The translations under genes and the position numbers were made by a program. Of a stretch of DNA of 64,000 nt, positions 52,401 to 59,100 are shown one piece after another. This DNA comes from CAZPQK01 sp964588695 (GTDB taxonomy: Bacteria > Krumholzibacteriota > Krumholzibacteriia > WVZY01 > JAKEHA01). Each line of letters starts with the position of its first letter. The first letter of the stretch is position 1. Below the pieces are notes generated by a model. That model saw only the letters and a list, made by a program, of their open reading frames with translations, had not been told where the DNA came from and made no database searches. The DNA is taken from assembly GCA_964588695.1 (NCBI GenBank), contig CAZPQK010000001.1, forward strand, positions 124,001-188,000, in the 5' to 3' direction.

Positions 52401-53918
52401 GACGCGTCGCAGCGATTGCTTTACGCGTTCTACGAACTTGGTGCGATTTCGGATTTGGTCCACGACACCAACGCCTACTTTCAACGCGCGATCGAACTGA
52501 TCGGCGACCTGGTGCCCGTGCAGTCGGCACAAATTGCGGTTGGCGACGGCGAGGGTGGGTTCACGCTTTACGCCCACGACTCCGAGCCGGAATCCGTAGA
52601 GTCGGCAAGCTTGCGCGGCGCGTTTACCAAAACTATGGAAACCGGAATCGTGCTGGATAGCGCCGGTGTCGAACTGGGAGATCTGGCCAATCACGTTCCC
52701 GGTTCGGGCTTTGTTTGTGCCCCGATTCGGTCGGCTTCGAAGGGCTTTGGGTGCGTGTTGTTGGAAGTCAATCGCGACGATCTTCCGCCCAGCGGTGACA
52801 CGGTTACGTTGCTTACCGCAGTGTGTCGCCACCTGGCGGCCGACGTGCGACTGATGGGGCGCGCGGACGCCAGCGCGGTGTCGCCAGCAAGCTCGCCGGC
52901 AACTGCGAGCAAAGAAGTCGACGGCAGACCACGCGGGATGGAGGAAATGATTGGCACCGACGACTCTATGCGCCGTGTGTTTTCGACAATCGAAAAGGTT
53001 AAAGACATGGACGCGGGGCTTTTGATTATTGGCGAATCGGGTACCGGCAAAACCCAGCTCGCCCATACCGTGCACCTGAACAGTCCCCGACGCAATCACC
53101 CGTTTCAGCAAATTCACTGCGCGGAGATTCCAGTTAACCTTCTGGAAAGCGAGTTGTTCGGCCACGAAAAAGGCGCGTTTACTGGTGCGGCGCAGCGCAA
53201 ACGCGGACGTTGCGAAATCGCCGATCGCGGCACGGTGTTCCTGGACGACGTCAACGTGATGCCGATGGAAACGCAAACCAAGTTGCTGCGCTATTTGGAA
53301 ACAAAGAGTTTTTATCGACTCGGCGGGACTGAGAAGATCAAAACCGATGTTCGCATTATCGCCGCCAGTAACGAGAACCTCGAGACGCTGGTTAAGCGCG
53401 GAAAGTTTCGCGAAGACTTGTACTACCGACTAAAAGTGATCCTGGTGCAGCTACCGCCACTGCGCCAACGCCGCGACGATGTCATCAAGATCGCGCAGTC
53501 GTTTCTGCAAAAACGCTGTAACGTGCACAACAAACCGTTAAAAACGCTTTCGCCAGAAACCATCCGTCTGTTCCAGACCGCGCCCTGGCCCGGAAACGTT
53601 CGCGAGTTGCAGAACGTGATCGAGCAGATTGTGTTGTTGTGCGACGACGACATTGTGGAACCTTCCGGGCTGCCCGAGGATTTCTTGCGTCGGTTAAACA
53701 AGGGATCAACCGCGGTGTCGGAATCTTTGGAGGCACTGGCCCAACGCATTGTGGAATCGGATGACTATTCCGACGCGCAGCCGCTAATGCCGCAACTGGA
53801 AAAGCTGCTGGCGCGCGAGATGACGCGCCACGTGGACAACAAGGGCAAGGCGGCATCGCTGCTTGGCATCACCAAGCCGACCCTGTACAATCGCTTGCGT
53901 AAGTGGGACCGCCAGTAG
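49485..53918 (+). CDS. giant sigma-54-dependent-type activator: pseudokinase-like, P-loop ATPase, TPR, GAF, AAA+ and Fis HTH
   Basis: A 1477-residue cytoplasmic regulator. The C-terminus has a sigma-54-type AAA+ domain: Walker A GESGTGKT at 1183-1190, GAFTGA at 1230-1235, GTVFLDDVN (Walker B) and FREDLYYRLKV; a Fis-type helix-turn-helix (AASLLGITKPTLYNRLRKW) ends the protein. Before it lie a GAF-like domain (about 945-1110), many TPR units (about 590-900), and a first P-loop domain with GELGSGRST at 258-266 and YLIDNLDD, as in STAND ATPases. The first 215 residues resemble a protein kinase fold by pattern, with HLSEQTIGYTASGELVLL where HRDLKPEN should be, so it is likely inactive. TTTGGAGACTT precedes ATG. 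Confidence 0.9.
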   Translation: MSTLGHSFLERLERVTETASTGEWRCSLREDPVDETRFLVMSRRLDNDISPETFLLRARQATLIPDASFEPVLDFAVIDGHLHVLSQPVTFAAEQEATPGQALDQSVFALRQLQAFMRARLQVTHLSEQTIGYTASGELVLLPAAWLMPPTSPVADDDDASSGESQRLALNAMQPFLVEWADKLESVAADTAQLFRRTANEIRGGELASLSDLHLALLGRPAVTELESASSGRSPLDGAAVTAMAAIADGNCVVEIRGELGSGRSTLLRRLATALEHKGKVVRWIRPWDLVDRRRKKRGAKPAAYLIDNLDDMAYVAEDIAVNLLPSPGRGKPPTVVCTINGNDAPSAVETLKTLARARRSDTKVVSIELRPPDPVPELDMQGLPTWSRHALELLAAAHLPLPLRFVTGATPSAEDIARLNELVVTGWLDIDYARVVESRPVEPLLAIRSAKLRRQLYDGMQADRRAKLHRAVVRLAEQDSAGLPLPSWNLMLHLIAAGDDRASAYAVKFVRDTHSDLRAPHMAVLEKALGARDFMLGLSFGERMYLIGEMAAHLMRSGRADDAEKLLSLAQDLFEDASAAELHEHAQETSETLAILANAWASRGRYRRALALLTEARDSLTTYLSIAEQAKLHNAIGQLLYRLGEYDAANESIRLSLNTLSPTDHPSEVAHALNLMGVIHYNTSRYDEAIAYYQQSASLREKVGDQSKVAATYNNLALVYQAKSEYDKALNYYRRSLDLKQKQNHREGIAISYVNLARLHCDVGNYEEAERVCRDCLTISREDDFIQLMTEAYGTLGDVEFERGNLDNACDNYQRALSVATDLGMANEELSSHRRLARLYLTRGDNKAARASLGRADELIAQLGSRLEAAEVHAIRGELHLAEGNDADAIAAFESATAGFASLARLRQAATMLGRVGNIHARGGNSLKARQYLDRSMDLLRGQIGVEIPEEVLALQQTVRDTATTPRTIRTDASQRLLYAFYELGAISDLVHDTNAYFQRAIELIGDLVPVQSAQIAVGDGEGGFTLYAHDSEPESVESASLRGAFTKTMETGIVLDSAGVELGDLANHVPGSGFVCAPIRSASKGFGCVLLEVNRDDLPPSGDTVTLLTAVCRHLAADVRLMGRADASAVSPASSPATASKEVDGRPRGMEEMIGTDDSMRRVFSTIEKVKDMDAGLLIIGESGTGKTQLAHTVHLNSPRRNHPFQQIHCAEIPVNLLESELFGHEKGAFTGAAQRKRGRCEIADRGTVFLDDVNVMPMETQTKLLRYLETKSFYRLGGTEKIKTDVRIIAASNENLETLVKRGKFREDLYYRLKVILVQLPPLRQRRDDVIKIAQSFLQKRCNVHNKPLKTLSPETIRLFQTAPWPGNVRELQNVIEQIVLLCDDDIVEPSGLPEDFLRRLNKGSTAVSESLEALAQRIVESDDYSDAQPLMPQLEKLLAREMTRHVDNKGKAASLLGITKPTLYNRLRKWDRQ

Positions 53919-53981
53919 GTTAGCAATTTACGCGGTGGCCTCTTAAGGATTTTCCCGCCGAAGTATTTCCCGAGGAGTTGT

Positions 53982-54752
53982 ATGGCCAAGGCTCGCACGG
54001 TTACGCGCGACAAGCTAGTCGCCTATCTCGACGAGTTTCTGGATGTCGCTCGAATTCCGGATAAATCGCCGAATGGTTTGCAGGTGCAAGGAAGCGCGAA
54101 GGTCGGAAAGATTGCGTACGCGGTTGACGCATCGGTGCAAACGATTCGCGCCGCCGCCCGCGCGAAAGCCGACATGCTGATTGTGCATCACGGGCTTTGG
54201 TGGGGTGCACACGAGCAGATTGTTGGCAACATGTACCAACGAATCGCAGCCGCGATAAAGAGCGACTTGTCTTTGTACGCGGCGCACCATCCCTTGGATT
54301 GCCACGCCGAAGTTGGCAACAACGCCGAACTGGCGCGCATGTTCGATGTCAACATAGAAGCGACCTTCGGAAACTACCGGGGTGTCGACATCGGCGTTAT
54401 GGGGCAACTCAGCAGTCCCGAGTCACTGACGTCGTTTACCCGGCGGATTAATCGCGGCTTGTCGACCGACGCGACAACCATGGCGTTTGGCCCCAAGCAG
54501 GTGAAACGCGTCGGCATTATTTCTGGTGGCGGCGGGCCGTTCGCCGAAGAGGCCAGTAGGATGGGTTGCGATACCCTCTTGACGGGCGAGACGTACCACC
54601 CCACTTTTCATATGGCACAGGAAGCCAGGATCAATGTGGTCTTCGGCGGCCATTACGCAACCGAAACCGTCGGCTTGCACGCGCTCGATCGTCACTTGCG
54701 CGGCGTGTTTTCCATCCCCACCAAATTTATCGACGCCCCAACGGGGCTTTAA
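53982..54752 (+). CDS. NIF3-like dinuclear metal-centre protein
   Basis: NIF3/DUF34 proteins form hexamers with a dinuclear metal site; GTP cyclohydrolase I-like or phosphoesterase roles have been suggested without general agreement. The 256-residue protein has the metal-binding histidines in IVHHGLWWG, AAHHPLDCHAEVGNNAELAR and GHYATETVG, and ISGGGGPFAEEASRMGCDTLLTGE in the middle, the family pattern. The ribosome-binding site CGAGGAG precedes ATG by seven bases. It stands between the sigma-54-type activator and a membrane glycosyltransferase-like gene and may be co-transcribed with the latter. Confidence 0.93.
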   Translation: MAKARTVTRDKLVAYLDEFLDVARIPDKSPNGLQVQGSAKVGKIAYAVDASVQTIRAAARAKADMLIVHHGLWWGAHEQIVGNMYQRIAAAIKSDLSLYAAHHPLDCHAEVGNNAELARMFDVNIEATFGNYRGVDIGVMGQLSSPESLTSFTRRINRGLSTDATTMAFGPKQVKRVGIISGGGGPFAEEASRMGCDTLLTGETYHPTFHMAQEARINVVFGGHYATETVGLHALDRHLRGVFSIPTKFIDAPTGL

Positions 54753-54781
54753 CGTTCCAATAGGCAGGCCCTGACCGACCT

Positions 54782-57169
54782 ATGCAGCTCCCTAAGTCCG
54801 CTATTCGAGTTTTGCTGGCACTACTGTTCCTGGTAGCGGTCGGCCCGCGGTTGTCGCTGCTTAACGAGTCCGTGTATCCGTACTTTCGCGGTGATTCCGC
54901 CACGCACTATCGCCACATGCAGTACGCCGCCGACAACGGTCCGCTGCTTGGTCCCGTGACCAAGGCAAACTTCCCGGAGGGTTATCGACCGGCGGAGGAG
55001 CGTGTGGTGGGTGTCGAGTGGTTGACCGGACAGGTGTTCAAGGTAGTGCGTTACTTTAGCGACACCGACATGCGCCATTTTGTTCGCCACTGGATTATTG
55101 GCTGGGCAGCAATGTTGGTGTTTTTTGCTTTCGGCATCGCGAGACGATTGTGGGGGTGCCAGGGCGCAGGACTGACCGCAGCAGGCTTGGTGGCTTTGCA
55201 TCAACCGTTGGTCGCTGCCACTTGGGGCCGGGATATCGAACACACGTTGTTTGCTACCGTGTTGATGGCTTTGCACATTTGGGTGGTGACCATCTGGCGC
55301 GAACGCCCCTCGCCGGCGCGCGCTGTTGGCGCTACCGTCGCCGCAATCCCACTGCTCTTTACCTGGGAGTGGGCGCCCTACTACCTGGCTGGCGTTTCGT
55401 TGTGGATGGTGTCGGTGACGGCAGTCGTCGCGCGCCAGCGATTGTGGCTCGTGATCGGCCACGCGGTTGTCCTAATGATTGTCGCCTGGACGCTTCCGTT
55501 CCATTTAATGAACAAGACCGGTGCTAACTGGACGTTGGCGGCACTGGTTTCGTCAGTCCTGGTTGTCGTGGTCAGTTCTCGCCGGACACTTGGCGATCGC
55601 CTTGCTGCGGGAAAACTCTTTGCCCCGGTATCGGCGGCAATGTGGCTGGTTGGGACACTTGTTATCACCGCGCTGGTTTCTCCTTTCCGCGCGGCTGGCG
55701 GCGGCACCGGCACCGACGGTTACATTTGGGCCCGGCTGACCCATCTCGCCGGCAGACCGTTTGACACCGCCGAGCTATCCGATGTTGCGCGACACACCTG
55801 GTCGTTGGGACACGCCCCACCAACCGGGCATTTCATGGTTCAGGTACTCCTTCCCCTCGCGCTCCTGATCGCCGCCGGCTGGTGGGCGACGCGCGGCCAT
55901 GCGAGTGCGCGCACGTGGCGGGCGGTCGCTGTCATTTCTTCGGCCGCGACGTTGTGGCTGATGCTTGACCGTTCCGCGCTGGTTCCAGTGGCAACGCTGC
56001 TTTGTGTTTTTGCCGCGGCGGGTGCGGCGCATTTCTCGCAATCGCGATGGCGACGGGTCCTGGTTATTTCGGCGTTTTACCTGGTCTCGACGCAGACGTT
56101 CTTTACCTTACAAACGGGCGACGTGGTAAACGCCTCGGCCCGTGCGATCGGACTGACGCCGATCGACAATAATCAGTTTTTGTTTGCCAGTCTGGAAAAC
56201 ACGGATCGCGAGTTAATCCGCTTTGTCGCCACCCGAACTAAGGTGTCGGATCCCGTGTTTGCTCCGGCCGATGCGGGGGCGTTACTCCTAACCTTTAGCG
56301 GACGCACAGCGGTGCTTCTGGAGGGTGTGTCCAGCAGGGTTGCGCGCCAACGCGAAGTGGACGCGATGAAGATGTACTTTCAAGACGAGGCCACGCTGTA
56401 CGCGTTCTGCAAACGGAATGGGATCAAGAACGTACTCTATCGTGTGGATCTGCTGTTGGATGACGGCGCTTACGGACCGGCGTATACCGCCGGCGTCGAT
56501 ACCGTGCGCACCACGTCGGCGGCGTACCGGATGCACTTTGCACCCGAGACGTTGAAGCGCTTTGTGTTGGAGTACGAGAACGAACACTACCGCTTGTTTG
56601 CCGTTACCGATACCCCGCGCCCGACGTTTCTTACCGACCACCCGGTGGTATATCAAGAGATGGTGATGGAGCGGAACGGCGATAGTATTAGTTCGTTTGC
56701 GCAACGCGTGAACACCATCACGTTACTCTACAGCGACGCGCTGTTGGCGGAGTCACGCGGGCAGGTGGATCGCGCGCTGGAGTTGTACCGATTTATTCTG
56801 GAGCAGGCGCCATTCCACACCCCGACGAGAATTCGTGCGGGCGTTGTGCTCATGAGCAAAAATCAAGTCGAACAGGCGATTACCGTTTTATCGCCAATCT
56901 TGGACTACGCGCCCGACAACGGTGAAGCGTTGTACCAGACAGCGTACGCGTTGGCCCGCGCCGACCGTACCGCCAGGGCGCAATCTCTGCTGACGATCTT
57001 GTTTCAGACGAGCCGCGACCAGGATCTGCTCGAACGCGCGGGACTACTGCGCGCCTTCATCGAGCGCGGTATTCCGCTCGACGAGCCGGTTCTCGAAGAC
57101 CCGACACTCGACAACCCAGCGACGAACGACCCGCTCGACCTGTTGCCCCAGCCCTCCGACTCGTTGTAG
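54782..57169 (+). CDS. STT3-like GT-C membrane protein with C-terminal TPR
   Basis: A polytopic membrane protein of 795 residues with about ten to twelve hydrophobic segments in the first 420. An N-terminal loop reads YPYFRGDSATHYRHMQYAADNG, followed by NFPEGYRP, like the first external loop of STT3/AglB oligosaccharyltransferases and other GT-C enzymes. A soluble region (about 430-600) and TPR-like helices (about 640-770) follow. The gene starts 29 bases after nif3. It is probably a transferase that uses a lipid-linked sugar on the outer face of the membrane, but the acceptor is unknown and no WWDYG motif is obvious. Confidence 0.72.
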   Translation: MQLPKSAIRVLLALLFLVAVGPRLSLLNESVYPYFRGDSATHYRHMQYAADNGPLLGPVTKANFPEGYRPAEERVVGVEWLTGQVFKVVRYFSDTDMRHFVRHWIIGWAAMLVFFAFGIARRLWGCQGAGLTAAGLVALHQPLVAATWGRDIEHTLFATVLMALHIWVVTIWRERPSPARAVGATVAAIPLLFTWEWAPYYLAGVSLWMVSVTAVVARQRLWLVIGHAVVLMIVAWTLPFHLMNKTGANWTLAALVSSVLVVVVSSRRTLGDRLAAGKLFAPVSAAMWLVGTLVITALVSPFRAAGGGTGTDGYIWARLTHLAGRPFDTAELSDVARHTWSLGHAPPTGHFMVQVLLPLALLIAAGWWATRGHASARTWRAVAVISSAATLWLMLDRSALVPVATLLCVFAAAGAAHFSQSRWRRVLVISAFYLVSTQTFFTLQTGDVVNASARAIGLTPIDNNQFLFASLENTDRELIRFVATRTKVSDPVFAPADAGALLLTFSGRTAVLLEGVSSRVARQREVDAMKMYFQDEATLYAFCKRNGIKNVLYRVDLLLDDGAYGPAYTAGVDTVRTTSAAYRMHFAPETLKRFVLEYENEHYRLFAVTDTPRPTFLTDHPVVYQEMVMERNGDSISSFAQRVNTITLLYSDALLAESRGQVDRALELYRFILEQAPFHTPTRIRAGVVLMSKNQVEQAITVLSPILDYAPDNGEALYQTAYALARADRTARAQSLLTILFQTSRDQDLLERAGLLRAFIERGIPLDEPVLEDPTLDNPATNDPLDLLPQPSDSL

Positions 57170-57433
57170 TCAAACGCACCAGTTCATCGTCATAAAAGTT
57201 GGACTGGTTCGCACACCCCACCGCGCGCCGGCACGCACGGTCATTCTTTCATTTTTCTCAGAGTCCGCGGCCCAAACACACGTTCGGCCATGAGTTGATT
57301 GTGCGCCGGGCAAAGTAATCTCAACAAGATAACACTCGTGTCGCAATACCCCGCGAACTTTTGATTGTTAAAGCTAAGACATCGTGACACGATAATTAAA
57401 ACCAAACTGCTTTTTACACGCGCAAGAAACTAC

Positions 57434-57826
57434 ATGAACTACACGCAACGTAATCCCGACCCGGCGCTCGCGCGCCATGTGGAAGTCTTTTTTCACCTGC
57501 AGGGATACACACCCGAGCACAACATCGAGCGAATCGTTCCCGACGGAAGTTGCAGCGTCGTGATCGAACTCGACAACCAGGAGCGTTGGATCGCGGACAA
57601 CGTCACCCACAAGCCCATCCAACGGTTTACCGGATGTTGGATATCCGGCCCACACACGAAGTACTTTTCGATTAGCGCGTTGGCGAACACCGAACTCGCA
57701 GCGATCCGCCTACTACCAATAGGCCTGTTCTCACTTCTCGACGCGCCGCTGGGTTCTGTGGTGGATCAAGTGATCGACGCAAAACCGCTGCTGGGCGGAG
57801 CGTTTCTTGACTCCGTACGCAGTTGA
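57434..57826 (+). CDS. N-terminal half of a split AraC-family regulator
   Basis: Reads as the ligand-binding (DUF6597-like) N-terminal domain of an AraC-type activator: NPDPALARHVEVFFHLQGY and RIVPDGSCSVVIELDN, then TGCWISGPHTKYFSI. At residue 130 the frame ends in TGA. The continuation, including the HTH domain, is in the next gene, which begins with TTG overlapping that stop (AGTTGATC). Adding one T restores a single frame (SVRSLISAATPEQ) that fits a full AraC protein. Either the assembly lost a base, the gene is a pseudogene, or two coupled polypeptides are made. Confidence 0.7.
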   Translation: MNYTQRNPDPALARHVEVFFHLQGYTPEHNIERIVPDGSCSVVIELDNQERWIADNVTHKPIQRFTGCWISGPHTKYFSISALANTELAAIRLLPIGLFSLLDAPLGSVVDQVIDAKPLLGGAFLDSVRS

Positions 57827-58266
57827 TCAGCGCCGCGACACCCGAACAAAAACTCGATCGGATCGCCGCGTTCTTGACCGACCGGATCGACTCTACGCGG
57901 ATGCCGCCGGATGGCATCGCCGACTCGATTGTCGCACTACAACAATCCCCTTCGGTGCAAACCATCCGAACACTGGTCGAGCAGAGCAACTACTCCAGCA
58001 AGCAGTTTATTCACCTGTTCAAAAAGTGGGTCGGGCTCTCGCCGAAAGAGTATCAGCGCGTATTGCGGTTTGGTCAGGCGCTGCAGATGATTCATACCGA
58101 AGAGACAATCGAATGGGCGGCGTTAAGTGCGGACTGCGGATACTACGACCAGGCACACTTTATTAAAGACTTCAAAAGCTTCTCCGGTTTTAGTCCGCGG
58201 AAGTTTTTGGACGCGAAAAAGGGACGTCCCAACTTCTTTCCGGTCGACGACGAAACCGCAGGGTAA
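57823..58266 (+). CDS. C-terminal half of a split AraC-family regulator
   Basis: A 147-residue frame with two helix-turn-helix motifs typical of AraC: SVQTIRTLVEQSNYSSKQFIHLFKKWVGLSPKEYQR and ISADCGYYDQAHFIKDFKSFSGFSPRKFLD-type text. The second motif is followed by the end of the DNA-binding domain. It should bind DNA if made. It is followed after 100 bases by an SRPBCC gene, its likely target or partner. The frame relation to the upstream half is described there. Confidence 0.8.
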   Translation: MISAATPEQKLDRIAAFLTDRIDSTRMPPDGIADSIVALQQSPSVQTIRTLVEQSNYSSKQFIHLFKKWVGLSPKEYQRVLRFGQALQMIHTEETIEWAALSADCGYYDQAHFIKDFKSFSGFSPRKFLDAKKGRPNFFPVDDETAG

Positions 58267-58368
58267 CTTTTTTACAATAATGGACGCGCGGGGCGCAGTA
58301 TAGTCGACAGACTGGCGAGTGCGCACCCGCCGCGCAAAGATGCTTCAAAAGCTTAAGGAACAGCAACC

Positions 58369-58998
58369 ATGAACAAATCCGCTATATCGTTCGCGGCGGC
58401 CTTTAGTGCCGTTGCATTGAGTTTCGTCGCACTGATACTAGTCGTCGGCGCACTCGCGACTCCCGTCGCAGCTATCGAGTCTGCCACCCCGTCTAACCAC
58501 CGCATTTCTTCGGTGGTCAAGACCACGAACGCAGGAGAACTCGTCCTGGTGCAAACCGTCGAAATTGATGCACCGGTGGAAAAAGTTTGGGCGGCCTACA
58601 CGACAACCGAGGGGTGGAAGAGCTGGGTAGCTCCACACGCCGAGTTTGACTTGCGGCTGGGTGGCGTGATCCGCACCAACTACCGGCCCGATGGGTCGAT
58701 CGACGCCCCGGATGCCAACACGCTCCGCGTCGTGAACTATGTCCCGCTGCGCTTGCTCACCCTGCAAGCCGACGTGTCCAAAAACTGGCCCGAGATCATG
58801 CAGGCGCAGGCCGATCACATGTTCAACGTTATTGTATTTGAAAGGATTGATGCGGGGGCCACTCGCATTCATTCCTATGGAACCGGTTACCGCGACACGC
58901 CTGAGTTTCACCAGATGATGAAGTTTTTCATCTCGGGAAACGAGGCGACCTATGAGAAGTTGCTGGCTTACGTCGAGCGCGGCGAAACCGCCTTCTAG
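58369..58998 (+). CDS. SRPBCC (AHSA1/START-like) exported protein
   Basis: A 209-residue protein with an N-terminal hydrophobic segment (ALSFVALILVVGALATPVAA) likely to be a signal peptide or anchor. The rest is an SRPBCC-fold domain: LVLVQTVEIDAPVEKVWAAYTTTEGWKSW is the canonical start, and GWKSWVAP follows the helix-grip loop. Such proteins bind small hydrophobic ligands. The AraC-type gene just upstream may regulate it. AAGGAACAGCAACC precedes ATG. Confidence 0.85.
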   Translation: MNKSAISFAAAFSAVALSFVALILVVGALATPVAAIESATPSNHRISSVVKTTNAGELVLVQTVEIDAPVEKVWAAYTTTEGWKSWVAPHAEFDLRLGGVIRTNYRPDGSIDAPDANTLRVVNYVPLRLLTLQADVSKNWPEIMQAQADHMFNVIVFERIDAGATRIHSYGTGYRDTPEFHQMMKFFISGNEATYEKLLAYVERGETAF

Positions 58999-59057
58999 GC
59001 GTCGCGGCGCCGGTCGTAAGGCGCTGCTCGTTTTCCGTGGCCCTTAGTTCCGGCCGT

Positions 59058-59066
59058 TGCTACAAT
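59058..59066 (+). promoter_or_regulatory. candidate extended -10 promoter of the large kinase gene
   Basis: TGCTACAAT has a TGn extension and a five-of-six -10 hexamer, with no good -35 in place. Transcription would start near 59073, about 28 bases before the TTG start. Confidence 0.45.
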
Positions 59067-59100
59067 TCCTAGCGACCCTTTAGCACGGCCGGAGAACCCA

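Noticed and set aside
52266..53276. Minus-strand frame of 336 codons over the sigma-54-type activator
   Set aside because: Antisense shadow; the plus strand carries a complete AAA+ domain.
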